From UBA7672 sp040398425 (GTDB taxonomy: Bacteria > Pseudomonadota > Alphaproteobacteria > Caulobacterales > Hyphomonadaceae), in the NCBI GenBank assembly GCA_040398425.1, contig JBBATZ010000014.1:6753-70752 (forward strand): a stretch of 64,000 nt of DNA. Direction: 5' to 3'. This document shows positions 1 to 8,013 of the stretch, in pieces. The position numbers and the translations under genes were made by a program. The notes below the pieces were generated by a model. The model saw only the letters and a program-made list of their open reading frames with translations. It had not been told where the DNA came from and made no database searches. How positions within the stretch are numbered: the stretch's first letter is position 1; the number at the start of each line of letters is the position of its first letter.

Positions 1-212
1 ATAGCAACCGGAGCGCGATCCGGCAAATCATATAAAGATATCCTTATATGATTTTGCCGGTGCATCGATTTGCCTGGGGAGCGGCCTTCCGGGTCAATAT
101 TTTTGTCCCCATCTGCCTGCTACTATCGGTTGCGCAGAGTGTTGCCGGGGGGCCACATTCGGGATCGATCAGAAGCCGCCGCCGGCGGGCAAACGGACAT
201 AGGGTGAGTGAG

Positions 213-821
213 ATGCCGCAAAAGTTGCCCCTATTGGCGATTGTCGGAATTCTGGGCCTGGCGATATCGGCCGCGCTTCCCGCGTTTGCGCAGGACACGA
301 TCAACGCCCCGCAGCCGCAGCCGCAATCTACGCCTGATGGGATCGACCGGGTTGCCGGCTTGCCTGGCCCCGGGGGGGTGGGGAGGGGCGCGGAGGGGGT
401 GCGGGTGGTGGCGCCGGGGGCGCTGGTGTTTGCGAGTTTTGATCGCAATTCGGATGGGAAGATTACCACTTCGGAGATCGCGACGGGGGCCGATGCGGCC
501 TTTGCCGCCGCTGACAAGAATCACGATGGCGGCATTACCGGGTTCGAGCAGTCCGACTGGGCCGCCTCCATCGGCAATCCGACCGATGTCATGGCCAACG
601 CGATGACGTTCGACATCGACCTCGACCGCAGCGTGACCCGGGCGGAGTTCGTGTCCGGGCTCAAGCGGATCGCCGGGCAGATCCAGCCCAATGGCGATCT
701 TGTGTATGCGGACCTGCTGCGGCCCCTGACGCGCCCATCGAACGGCGACAGCGCGCCGCCGCCGAGTTCGGGATGGAGTGTGACGCCACGTGCGGGCGGC
801 AATCGCGGCGGCGGGCGATAG
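213..821 (+). CDS. Secreted EF-hand calcium-binding protein
   Basis: A 202-residue protein. An N-terminal signal peptide (LLAIVGILGLAISAALPAFA) implies export to the periplasm. Three EF-hand-like loops follow: DRNSDGKITTSEI, DKNHDGGITGFEQ and DIDLDRSVTRAEF. The first two have the canonical D-x-N-x-D-G spacing and the third is more divergent. I chose the ATG at 213 because the signal peptide starts there and a purine-rich stretch (agggtgag) precedes it; the frame stays open upstream to 48. A glycine-rich linker sits between the signal peptide and the first loop, and the C-terminus ends in a Gly/Arg-rich tail. The calcium-binding role is inferred from the loops. Confidence 0.75.
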   Translation: MPQKLPLLAIVGILGLAISAALPAFAQDTINAPQPQPQSTPDGIDRVAGLPGPGGVGRGAEGVRVVAPGALVFASFDRNSDGKITTSEIATGADAAFAAADKNHDGGITGFEQSDWAASIGNPTDVMANAMTFDIDLDRSVTRAEFVSGLKRIAGQIQPNGDLVYADLLRPLTRPSNGDSAPPPSSGWSVTPRAGGNRGGGR

Positions 822-830
822 AGCCAGCCG

Positions 831-1109
831 CTATTCGCGCTCGTCGAATTTGCGCGCGATGAGATCGCAGACCGCATCAAGCGCTTCGACCGCCTGCGCG
901 CCCTCAGCTTCGATCTCGATGGTCTGGCCGACGCGCGCGCCCAGCATCAGCAGGTCCATGATCGAGGCGGCGCTGGCGGTCATGCCGTCATAGTTGACGG
1001 TGACTTTCGCATTGAATCTGGAGGCCTCGCGCGCGAAGGCGGCCGACGCCCGCGCGTGCAGGCCGCGCTGGTTCATCAGCTCGGCCTTGCGTGACCACTT
1101 CCCGCTCAT
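831..1109 (-). CDS. ptsH: HPr phosphocarrier protein (PTS)
   Basis: A 92-residue HPr-family protein. It accepts phosphate from PEP via enzyme I on His18 (motif GLHARAS) and passes it to EIIA proteins. The regulatory serine position is retained (Ser49 in AASIMDLL, equivalent to Ser46 of classical HPr). It overlaps the upstream EIIA-Man gene by 4 bases (ATGA), so the two are translationally coupled. In alphaproteobacteria without sugar permeases this branch is normally regulatory rather than for transport. That HPr-Ser phosphorylation occurs here is uncertain, because hprK is not in its usual place. Confidence 0.93.
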   Translation of the reverse strand: MSGKWSRKAELMNQRGLHARASAAFAREASRFNAKVTVNYDGMTASAASIMDLLMLGARVGQTIEIEAEGAQAVEALDAVCDLIARKFDERE

Positions 1110-1510
1110 TCCGCGCGTTGCAGCAGGGCTGAAGCGACGGAAATGTATTTCCGTCCGGCCTCCTGGGCGGCGAGCGCGGCTTCTGCGAGCGGCAGGCGGC
1201 CGCGCACTTCAGCCAGCTTGATCAGCATGGGCAGGTTCACGCCCGCGATCACTTCGATCTTTGCGCCACCCATAACCGAAATGGCGAGGTTGGACGGCGT
1301 GCCGCCAAACATGTCCGTGAGAATGACAACCCCGGCGCCGGTATCCATCGCCTTCGCCGCTGCGATGATTTCCCGACGGCGCATGTCCATGTCGTCATCG
1401 GGTCCGATGCAAACGGCGCCAATGCTTTCGAGGGGACCTACGACGTGTTCGGCGGCGGCAATGAATTCCTCGGCCAACCGGCCGTGCGTGACCACGACCA
1501 AACCGATCAT
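1106..1510 (-). CDS. PTS EIIA component, mannose (EIIA-Man) type
   Basis: A 134-residue cytosolic EIIA of the mannose/fructose-IIA family. The phosphorylated histidine is His9 in VVTHGRLA. Further family motifs are ILTDMFGGTPSNLA and GVNLPMLIKL. It takes phosphate from HPr, which is encoded next with a 4-base overlap. No EIIB, EIIC or EIID genes are nearby, so it is probably a regulatory EIIA. A gggag ribosome binding site precedes the ATG. It lies 67 bases downstream of chvG; in related genomes an hprK gene usually occupies that position. Confidence 0.92.
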   Translation of the reverse strand: MIGLVVVTHGRLAEEFIAAAEHVVGPLESIGAVCIGPDDDMDMRRREIIAAAKAMDTGAGVVILTDMFGGTPSNLAISVMGGAKIEVIAGVNLPMLIKLAEVRGRLPLAEAALAAQEAGRKYISVASALLQRAE

Positions 1511-1577
1511 TGGAAGAACTCCCGCTTTTTCCAGCTAGGCATGGTGAGGGCTCGTTTGTTTCGCGGTCAATAGTGAT

Positions 1578-3227
1578 TCAGATATCGAGCGGGGCTGGTG
1601 GTAGTTCCACAACAAAGCGCGCCCCCGTCACCTTGCCATCGACCATGCGGTTTTCAGCCCAAACCTGACCCCTGTGCGTTTCGGCAATCTGACGCACGAT
1701 GGAAAGGCCCAAACCTGAATTATTTCCGAACTTCGCGCCAACCGGACGGTCCGTGTAGAAGCGCTGGAAGATCTTTTCGAGCTTGTCGGGCGGAATGCCG
1801 GGGCCCTGATCCTCGACAACCACACGCACAACGGGGCCACGGCCGGAACCGGCGCCGCCAAGTGTAACCATGACTTCGCCGTTCGGCGGGGAGAAGGACC
1901 GCGCGTTTTCGAGGAGGTTGCGGATCACCTGCCCAAGCGGGCCTTCACGCCCCATGACCTCATGTGCGCTCTTGTCGGCGAGGGCGAGGACGACCTTCGC
2001 TTCTCCCTCGCGCACGGTGTCGCGATAGATCGAGACGATGTCTTCCAACAGGCGCTTCAGATCGACACGCACCAGTTTTTCGCGAACGATCTCGGCTTCC
2101 AGGCGCGACAGGTTCGAGATGTCGGAGATCAGCCGGTCGAGCCGGATCACGTCGCGCGCGATCACGTTCGCCATCTTCGCCTTCTTATCCGGATCGCTGA
2201 TCGCCTGCATCGTCTCGACGGCCGAGCGGATGGAGGTGAGCGGATTCTTGAGTTCGTGTGCGACGTCAGCCGCGAAGCGCTCATTCTCCTGGATGCGATC
2301 GTAGAGTGAGACCGTCATGGCTTCCATCGCGCGGGCGAGGTCGCCGATTTCGTCCTTGCGATCATGCAGCTTGCCAAGAGTCAGGCGTTCTGCGGCGCCA
2401 GTGGCGACGCGATCAGAGGCCAGCGCGAGCCGTCGCAACGGGCGGGCAATGCCGAGCGTCAGCAGTGTCGCTGTGATGAGCGCCACCAGCATCGCCACGA
2501 TGATCAGCGGCACGAGCGCCGCGCGTTCGGCCGCGATGATTTCCGAGACGTCGCTGGTTTCGATGGTGAGCGTGCCCACGACACGCAGCACCTTCTCGAC
2601 CGGCATGGTGATCGAGAGTACGCGTTTGGCCTCGTCGTTGAAGCGTTCTGAAAAGACAGGTTCGCCGTTAAGCGCGCGCGTCACTTCCTCGTCGAGCGAC
2701 AAGGCTTCGGCAATGGGCTGGCGGCCGGTGGCGCTGACGGTTTCAAACGTGCGGTTGATGGTGCGAACTGTTTCCAGCCAGGTGCGCTCAAGCCAGCTTG
2801 GCTCGCGGATTTCCGGCAGGTTGCTGGCGTTGATCACATCCTTGATGAGGCGGGTGTCCGCGACGATTTCGCGACGCGGATCATGCACGATGATCCGCGT
2901 CGCCTTGGTCAGCGGCATGGACGTCAGCTGACGGATGACTTCGTCGATGTCGAGTTCGACGGGAACGTCGGTCGTCGCATTGTCGGTCATGAAGGAGGAG
3001 ATGAGCTGTCCCATCTCCTCGAGGCTGGCCTTGCGCGCGTTGACAAGGCTTGCGCGCACCTCGTTAAGCACCAGCGCGCCGGCGATCAGGATGATCAGGC
3101 CGGCGAGGTTGGAGGCGAGGATCAGTCTCGCAATGGGAGACCAGAGCAAGGAGCGCGGCTTGCGCGGCGCACCCTTGGCTGGTTTTGCCGGCCTGACTGG
3201 TTTCTCAGGCCTCGGTGCATTCGCCAT
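1578..3227 (-). CDS. chvG: Sensor histidine kinase ChvG (ExoS-like)
   Basis: A 549-residue inner-membrane sensor kinase. A basic Pro/Lys-rich cytoplasmic N-terminus is followed by a TM segment at about 32-53, a periplasmic sensing domain to about 235, a second TM at about 236-260, then HAMP. The phospho-acceptor is His324 (DVAHELKNPLTSI). The catalytic ATPase domain has an N box (IRNLLENARSFS, about 435-446), a G1 box (DQGPGIP) and a G2 box (NNSGLGLSI). I chose the ATG at 3227, 13 bases past the chvI stop; longer in-frame starts only read through the chvI antisense. It is co-transcribed with chvI and controls envelope and acid stress responses in alphaproteobacteria. Confidence 0.93.
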   Translation of the reverse strand: MANAPRPEKPVRPAKPAKGAPRKPRSLLWSPIARLILASNLAGLIILIAGALVLNEVRASLVNARKASLEEMGQLISSFMTDNATTDVPVELDIDEVIRQLTSMPLTKATRIIVHDPRREIVADTRLIKDVINASNLPEIREPSWLERTWLETVRTINRTFETVSATGRQPIAEALSLDEEVTRALNGEPVFSERFNDEAKRVLSITMPVEKVLRVVGTLTIETSDVSEIIAAERAALVPLIIVAMLVALITATLLTLGIARPLRRLALASDRVATGAAERLTLGKLHDRKDEIGDLARAMEAMTVSLYDRIQENERFAADVAHELKNPLTSIRSAVETMQAISDPDKKAKMANVIARDVIRLDRLISDISNLSRLEAEIVREKLVRVDLKRLLEDIVSIYRDTVREGEAKVVLALADKSAHEVMGREGPLGQVIRNLLENARSFSPPNGEVMVTLGGAGSGRGPVVRVVVEDQGPGIPPDKLEKIFQRFYTDRPVGAKFGNNSGLGLSIVRQIAETHRGQVWAENRMVDGKVTGARFVVELPPAPLDI

Positions 3228-3240
3228 CGGCGCGGTTTTC

Positions 3241-3936
3241 TCAGGCTTCCTTGTAGCGGTATCCGACGCCGTACAGCGTCTCGATGCCGTCGAAATTGTC
3301 GTCGAGGTCGCGGAATTTCTTGCGCAGCCGCTTGATGTGGCTGTCGATGGTGCGGTCGTCGACATAGACCTGATCGTCGTAGGCCGCGTCCATCAGCTGG
3401 TCGCGGCTTTTCACATAGCCCGGGCGCTGGGCCAGTGCCTGCAGGATCAGGAATTCGGTAACGGTGAGCCGAACGATCTTGCCATCCCACTGGCAGGCAT
3501 GGCGGTTCGGATCGAGCGTCAGGCGGCCGCGAACGATCGGCTTCTTGTCGCCATCCTCGCCGCCGGGCACGACGCCGCGCGACCGGCGCAGGATCGCCTT
3601 GACGCGCTCGGCCAGGAGACGGGTGGAGCAGGGCTTCCGGATGAAATCGTCGGCGCCGATGTTGAAGCCGACAACCTCGTCGATCTCGTCGTCCTTGGAG
3701 GTCAGGAAGATGGCAGGCAGGTTGGACGTCTGGCGCAGCTTCCGCAGCAGCTCCATGCCGTCCATCTTCGGCATCTTCACGTCGAGGATGGCGATATCGG
3801 GCGGGTTTTCCGACAGGCCGGCGAAGGCCGCAGCGCCGTCGTGATAGGCGCGAACCTGGTAACCTTCGGCTTCAAAGAAGACCTTGAGCGATTCAACAAT
3901 GTTCTCGTCGTCGTCGACAAGGGCGATGGTGGCCAT
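3241..3936 (-). CDS. chvI: Response regulator ChvI, OmpR/PhoB family
   Basis: A 231-residue transcription factor. The N-terminal receiver has the acidic triplet (VDDDEN), phospho-acceptor Asp52 (AILDVKMPKMDG) and the conserved Lys (RKPCS). A C-terminal winged-helix DNA-binding domain follows (about 135-231, with DRTIDSHIKRLRKKF). It is the partner of ChvG, encoded 13 bases downstream on the same strand. The 239-base region upstream (3937-4175) separates it from a divergent ParA-like gene and should hold its promoter. ChvI homologues control envelope, exopolysaccharide and acid-response genes; targets here are unknown. Confidence 0.94.
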   Translation of the reverse strand: MATIALVDDDENIVESLKVFFEAEGYQVRAYHDGAAAFAGLSENPPDIAILDVKMPKMDGMELLRKLRQTSNLPAIFLTSKDDEIDEVVGFNIGADDFIRKPCSTRLLAERVKAILRRSRGVVPGGEDGDKKPIVRGRLTLDPNRHACQWDGKIVRLTVTEFLILQALAQRPGYVKSRDQLMDAAYDDQVYVDDRTIDSHIKRLRKKFRDLDDNFDGIETLYGVGYRYKEA

Positions 3937-4175
3937 GCGGAATCTCCTCGCCGCCCTGAACTCGAAAAACAGGGCCGCCGCGTTTCAGATTGCATAATCA
4001 AGGGGAGCGGGCGCTAGGGCAAGGGGCTCTACTCGCATGAAATCCACCTGTTTTCGGCTGGAAGGCTCATCTGGCACGCGAATTGAACCACACGCCTGGC
4101 GGGAGCTGGCTGGGAGGCCAGACCGCACCTCCGGCCGCTTCTCAGGCCGCAGGGACGGTTAAAACGGAGTGTTCC

Positions 4176-5033
4176 ATGCAAGTGGTAACCATCAGCGGGT
4201 TCAAGGGCGGCACTGGCAAGACCACACTGGCCTGCCTTCTGGGTGTCGCCGCCGTTAAGGACGGGCTGCGCACGGCCTGTCTCGACCTTGACCGCAACAC
4301 CCGGAACCTGGCGAGTTTCCTGACCCAGCGACGTGAATCGCGGCTAGAAAGCCCTGACCACGTCATGCTGATGGACACCCCGGAAGACGCCCGCGCCAAC
4401 GCCAAGCCGAAACATTCCAACCGGCTCGAGCCGCTGGTCCGCATGGCGCGGATGGACGGCTATGACCTGCTGATCATCGACACCTCGTCGGGCAACCTCT
4501 CCGACGTTTACGAGGCCCATCTTCTGGCCGACCTGATCCTGACGCCGATGAATGAGAGCCCGGCGGACATGCACGGCCTGTTCGCGCCCATCGGCGCGCC
4601 GGCGGCGCCGCTGATAAATTATCGAGACATGATCGATACGGTGCGCTTCGACCGCCGCCGCGCCGGCCTGGCTGTCCAGCGCTGGCACGTTGTCATGAAC
4701 CGCGTCTCCGCCCTGCCGAGCAAGATTGGGGCGATCATCAATGCGCGCGTCGCGGACATGGCCCAGCAGGCCGGTTTCGAGACAATCTGGAGCCTGCGCG
4801 ATCGGGTCTCGCACCGGGCGCTGGCGCTTGAGGGGCGGACGGTGTTCGATACGCCCGTTGATGGCAAGCTGACCATGAGCGAGATTTCCGGCCGCGCCGA
4901 AGTGCGTTCGATCCTGTCGCTCCTGAAACTTGCACCGACACGGGTCGTGGCCGAGCCGGCAGCGGCGGAGCAAACGTCATCTCCCGAGAAACAATCCTCG
5001 AAAAAGCCAGCGTCGGAGAAGATCGCGGCGTAA
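4176..5033 (+). CDS. ParA/MinD-family P-loop ATPase
   Basis: A 285-residue cytoplasmic ATPase with a deviant Walker A box at the N-terminus (GFKGGTGKTT, both signature lysines at 10 and 15) and a Walker-B-like segment (LLIIDTSSG). These are typical of ParA/MinD/Soj enzymes that dimerise on ATP to position DNA or protein cargo. The ATG at 4176 has a ggag site upstream and places the P-loop at the very start, as usual. The C-terminal tail after about residue 250 is Lys/Glu/Ser rich. There is no parB-like partner or parS site beside it, so the cargo is unknown. It is divergent from chvI. Confidence 0.82.
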   Translation: MQVVTISGFKGGTGKTTLACLLGVAAVKDGLRTACLDLDRNTRNLASFLTQRRESRLESPDHVMLMDTPEDARANAKPKHSNRLEPLVRMARMDGYDLLIIDTSSGNLSDVYEAHLLADLILTPMNESPADMHGLFAPIGAPAAPLINYRDMIDTVRFDRRRAGLAVQRWHVVMNRVSALPSKIGAIINARVADMAQQAGFETIWSLRDRVSHRALALEGRTVFDTPVDGKLTMSEISGRAEVRSILSLLKLAPTRVVAEPAAAEQTSSPEKQSSKKPASEKIAA

Positions 5034-5112
5034 GGCCCCGCATTTTCCGACTCGGAACTGTCGCATCACTGGACTAGCTTCCGCGCGCATCTGACCTGCG
5101 CAGGAGATTTCC

Positions 5113-6645
5113 ATGATTCGTACAGCAATGGCGTCCGTCGCCATATTGGCGCTTACCGCCTGCGCGACGACCCATGACATGATTTCGGCTCCGCTTCCCG
5201 CGCCGGTCCAGTCGGCCGACAGCTATTACGTCAAGGGGCGTGATGCGGTGGCGGCCAGAGCGGTCGCACGCACGCCGAAGAAAGCCAAGAACGTCATCCT
5301 GTTCATCGGCGATGGCATGGGCATCTCCACCATCACGGCGGCGCGCATCTATGCCGGACAGAAGAAGGGGCTCGATGGCGAGAGCTACCAGCTCGCGATG
5401 GAGAAGCTGCCGTGGTCGGCGTTCTCGAAGACCTACACGCATGACTCGCAGGTTGCGGATTCGGCCCCGACCGCGACCGCGATGACCACGGGCGTCAAGT
5501 CGTACAACGGCACGCTGGGCGTGACGCAGGGCGCGAACCTCAAGGATTGTGCGAGCGCCAAGGGCAACGGCACGACCTCGCTGTGGGAAATGGCGGAAGC
5601 CGCCGGCATGGCGACCGGCGTGATCTCGACCGCACGCCTGACGCACGCAACGCCGGCGGCGACCTATGTCGAAACTGTCGAGCGCGACTGGGAAGCGGAC
5701 GCCGATATAAGCGTGGAAGGCAAGGCTGCCGGCTGCGTCGATATCGCTGCGCAGTTCGTGAACTGGCAGAAGACCAATGGCGATGGCTTTGAAGTCGCGC
5801 TGGGTGGCGGGCGGCAGAACTTCCTGCCCAACACGATGGCGGATCCGGAATACCCGGACCAGAAGGGCCGCCGGGCGGATGGTCGCAACCTGGCAGAGGA
5901 ATGGCTGGACGGACATCCGGAGCGCAAGGTGACGATCGGGCTCAGCACCTTCGAGCAGATCAACTTCGACAGCGACATCCAGGTGCTTGGACTCTTCGAG
6001 CCCAGCCACATGCAGTACGATCTGGATCGCGCCAAGGACAAGCGAGGCGAGCCATCCCTCGCCGAAATGACCGAGGCCGCCATCACGCGCTTGTCGCGCA
6101 ACGACAAGGGCTATTTGCTGATGGTGGAAGGCGGGCGCGTCGACCACGGCTTGCACGCGGGGGACGCACAGCGCGCGCTGGGCGATGCGGCGGCGCTGGA
6201 TGAGGCGGTGGCAGAGGCGGTCGCTCGGACGAACCCAGAGGAGACACTGATCATCGTCACGGCGGACCATTCGCACACGCTGATCATCCAGGGCTATCCT
6301 GATCGCGGCAATCCGATCCTCGGTCTGGTGAAGGAGGGCGGCAAGGTGACGCTGGCGCGCGATGGCAAGCCTTACACCACGCTGAGCTTTGCCAACGGCC
6401 CGGGATCGGTGTGCAAGCCGCAGGTGGACGGCAAATGGCTGTGCGATCGTGCGGACCTCACCAATGTGGACACGGGGGCGCTGGGCTTCCAGCAGCAGGC
6501 GCTGATCCCGCTGGGGTCGGAAACGCATGGCGGGGAAGACGTTGCGATCTTCGCAGGCGGCCCGGGGGCGAACCTGTTCTCAGGCGCCGTTGAGCAGAAC
6601 GAGATCTTCCATGTGATGTCGCAATCGCTCGGACTGGTGAAATAG
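5113..6645 (+). CDS. Alkaline phosphatase lipoprotein (PhoA superfamily)
   Basis: A 510-residue exported phosphomonoesterase. A lipoprotein signal ends in LALTAC (Cys17). Catalytic motifs are FIGDGMG (metal Asp), DSAPTATAMTTG with nucleophile Ser117, VEGGRVDHGLHAGD (metal ligands) and VTADHSH, plus a late ETHGGEDVAIFA His. These give the two-zinc site that releases inorganic phosphate from phosphate esters. An aggag site lies just before the ATG. The upstream gap has a poor match to a Pho box (ctgtcgc-N4-ctggact near 5056), too weak to call. It likely works in phosphorus scavenging. Confidence 0.93.
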   Translation: MIRTAMASVAILALTACATTHDMISAPLPAPVQSADSYYVKGRDAVAARAVARTPKKAKNVILFIGDGMGISTITAARIYAGQKKGLDGESYQLAMEKLPWSAFSKTYTHDSQVADSAPTATAMTTGVKSYNGTLGVTQGANLKDCASAKGNGTTSLWEMAEAAGMATGVISTARLTHATPAATYVETVERDWEADADISVEGKAAGCVDIAAQFVNWQKTNGDGFEVALGGGRQNFLPNTMADPEYPDQKGRRADGRNLAEEWLDGHPERKVTIGLSTFEQINFDSDIQVLGLFEPSHMQYDLDRAKDKRGEPSLAEMTEAAITRLSRNDKGYLLMVEGGRVDHGLHAGDAQRALGDAAALDEAVAEAVARTNPEETLIIVTADHSHTLIIQGYPDRGNPILGLVKEGGKVTLARDGKPYTTLSFANGPGSVCKPQVDGKWLCDRADLTNVDTGALGFQQQALIPLGSETHGGEDVAIFAGGPGANLFSGAVEQNEIFHVMSQSLGLVK

Positions 6646-6722
6646 ACGTCACGTTCAGGACAGGCGCGGGCCTTCAATCCGCCGGGTGGGGCGGGTAGAA
6701 GGATGGGTCCTGGAGGAACCTG

Positions 6723-7064
6723 ATGCGCCTTGTCTTGCCAGCTCTGATGTCACTGACCCTCGCGGGCGCGGCGTTTGCGCAGGCGGCGCCGCGGGTATCG
6801 ATCGAGGATGACGTGTCGCACGTGAACGCCGTGAAATGTGCCGGGCTTCGCGCCGCTCAGATCAAGCAGGCCGCAGCGCCGGATGCGCTGTTGCAGGCGA
6901 CGTATGATGCGTGGATGGCGTCGCTTGGCCAGGCTGGCCATGACGCTGGCAAGATCAAGCAGGAGATCGACGTCGAAGCTGCCGCGCTTTCATCCAGTAG
7001 CGTCGAGGCAAAGACTGCGATGGCGCGGGGCTGCACGCCATTTGAAATCCGCGCCGCGGGCTAA
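6723..7064 (+). CDS. Small exported protein, unknown function
   Basis: A 113-residue protein with a clear cleavable signal peptide (LVLPALMSLTLAGAAFAQ) and a mature part of about 90 residues. The mature part has two cysteines (VKCAGLRA and RGCTPF) that could form one disulfide in the periplasm. A ggagg site precedes the ATG. It is followed 31 bases later by another exported protein on the same strand, so the two may be co-transcribed. I do not recognise the family. Confidence 0.7.
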   Translation: MRLVLPALMSLTLAGAAFAQAAPRVSIEDDVSHVNAVKCAGLRAAQIKQAAAPDALLQATYDAWMASLGQAGHDAGKIKQEIDVEAAALSSSSVEAKTAMARGCTPFEIRAAG

Positions 7065-7095
7065 GACTGCTAACCGTGACTATGAGGATACTATC

Positions 7096-7683
7096 ATGCG
7101 TCTGACAGCGACAGTTTTTGCCGTGCTCGCGCTCGCGGCCTGCCAGCCGGAAGCCAGGCCGGTCGCGACGATCGAACCGACACCCGAGGAGATGGGGCAG
7201 GACGATCCTGGCGCGCCGTTCGTGCCGGCGGCTGTCGGGCTGGCGCGCACCTATGAGGCGATGTCGAAGACCGCGATGAGTTTCACGCCCGGCAAGCTCA
7301 CACTCACGCCGACGCCGCAGGCGAGCCCGAACCTGCCCGAGGGCGCGATCTTCGCGTTCGAGACTGGCATCAGCTATGAGACGACGTTGATGCCGGGTGG
7401 CGCCGAGATGGGCGAGAAGCCGTATGACTTCGCAAGCTTGTTCCCCGCAAGCGGCAGCGCGTTCGATCCCGCGAAGATCGTGATGTACACGGTCGACAAG
7501 GAGACGATCCCGGCAACGGCGCCGAATGGCGGCTTCTGCGGGACAGCGATGGCATTCGCGACTTACACGCAGGCGGACGCGGCCGGCGAGACGCTGACCA
7601 TCGCCGCCTTCGACGGCGACCAGTGGCCGCCGAAGGCGGACACACACCTCTGCGGGACGTTCGCGTATTCGGCGGTGAAGTAG
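7096..7683 (+). CDS. Putative lipoprotein, unknown function
   Basis: A 195-residue protein whose first residues form a lipoprotein signal (VLALAAC, Cys16), followed by a Pro/Thr-rich linker. Two later cysteines (GGFCGTAM and DTHLCGTF) could pair. I chose the ATG at 7096 because it starts the signal; the frame is open further upstream through the preceding gene. It follows a small exported protein with 31 bases between. No enzymatic motif is visible and the function is unknown. Confidence 0.7.
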   Translation: MRLTATVFAVLALAACQPEARPVATIEPTPEEMGQDDPGAPFVPAAVGLARTYEAMSKTAMSFTPGKLTLTPTPQASPNLPEGAIFAFETGISYETTLMPGGAEMGEKPYDFASLFPASGSAFDPAKIVMYTVDKETIPATAPNGGFCGTAMAFATYTQADAAGETLTIAAFDGDQWPPKADTHLCGTFAYSAVK

Positions 7684-7698
7684 CTATTCCAGCGCCGT

Positions 7699-7998
7699 CT
7701 AGCGGGGAGCATCCTTCACTTTCTGTCGAATTGATTCGAGCAACCAGCTGAACTTCGCCAGTGCCTTCTCGTCTGGGTCGTAGCCGTTGTTTCTCCACCG
7801 GCGTAGCTCGAAGAAGAGCACGGCACGAAGTTCGCGGAGGGTCGTTGGTGTCGCCTCGTTTGCCAGTCGTGCGCATTCATCCATGCCCATGACTGCGTAG
7901 CCGTCGAAGGAGTGTCCGAAACGGTTGATCTGCCCCCAGTCGGAGCGGATCGACGGAATTTTATCGGCCACCAGCTTGTCATCGGGAATCAAGCGCAT
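7699..7998 (-). CDS. Small hypothetical protein
   Basis: A 99-residue, mainly alpha-helical soluble protein with no signal peptide. It contains a Trp/Arg-rich stretch (LFFELRRWRNNGYDPDE). It starts 16 bases after the stop of the upstream serine hydrolase on the same strand, so co-transcription is likely. The start is ambiguous between GTG at 8001 and ATG at 7998. I do not recognise a family. Charged, non-repetitive composition supports a real gene. Confidence 0.55.
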   Translation of the reverse strand: MRLIPDDKLVADKIPSIRSDWGQINRFGHSFDGYAVMGMDECARLANEATPTTLRELRAVLFFELRRWRNNGYDPDEKALAKFSWLLESIRQKVKDAPR

Positions 7999-8013
7999 CA
8001 CGACGCTGCTCGG

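Noticed and set aside
5050..5075. Possible Pho box upstream of alkaline phosphatase
   Set aside because: Only one half-site is decent (5 of 7) and the second matches 4 of 7, so it is not supportable.
5074..6528. Long minus-strand frame antisense to alkaline phosphatase
   Set aside because: No motifs, Arg/His/Leu-biased; the plus-strand phosphatase explains the region fully.
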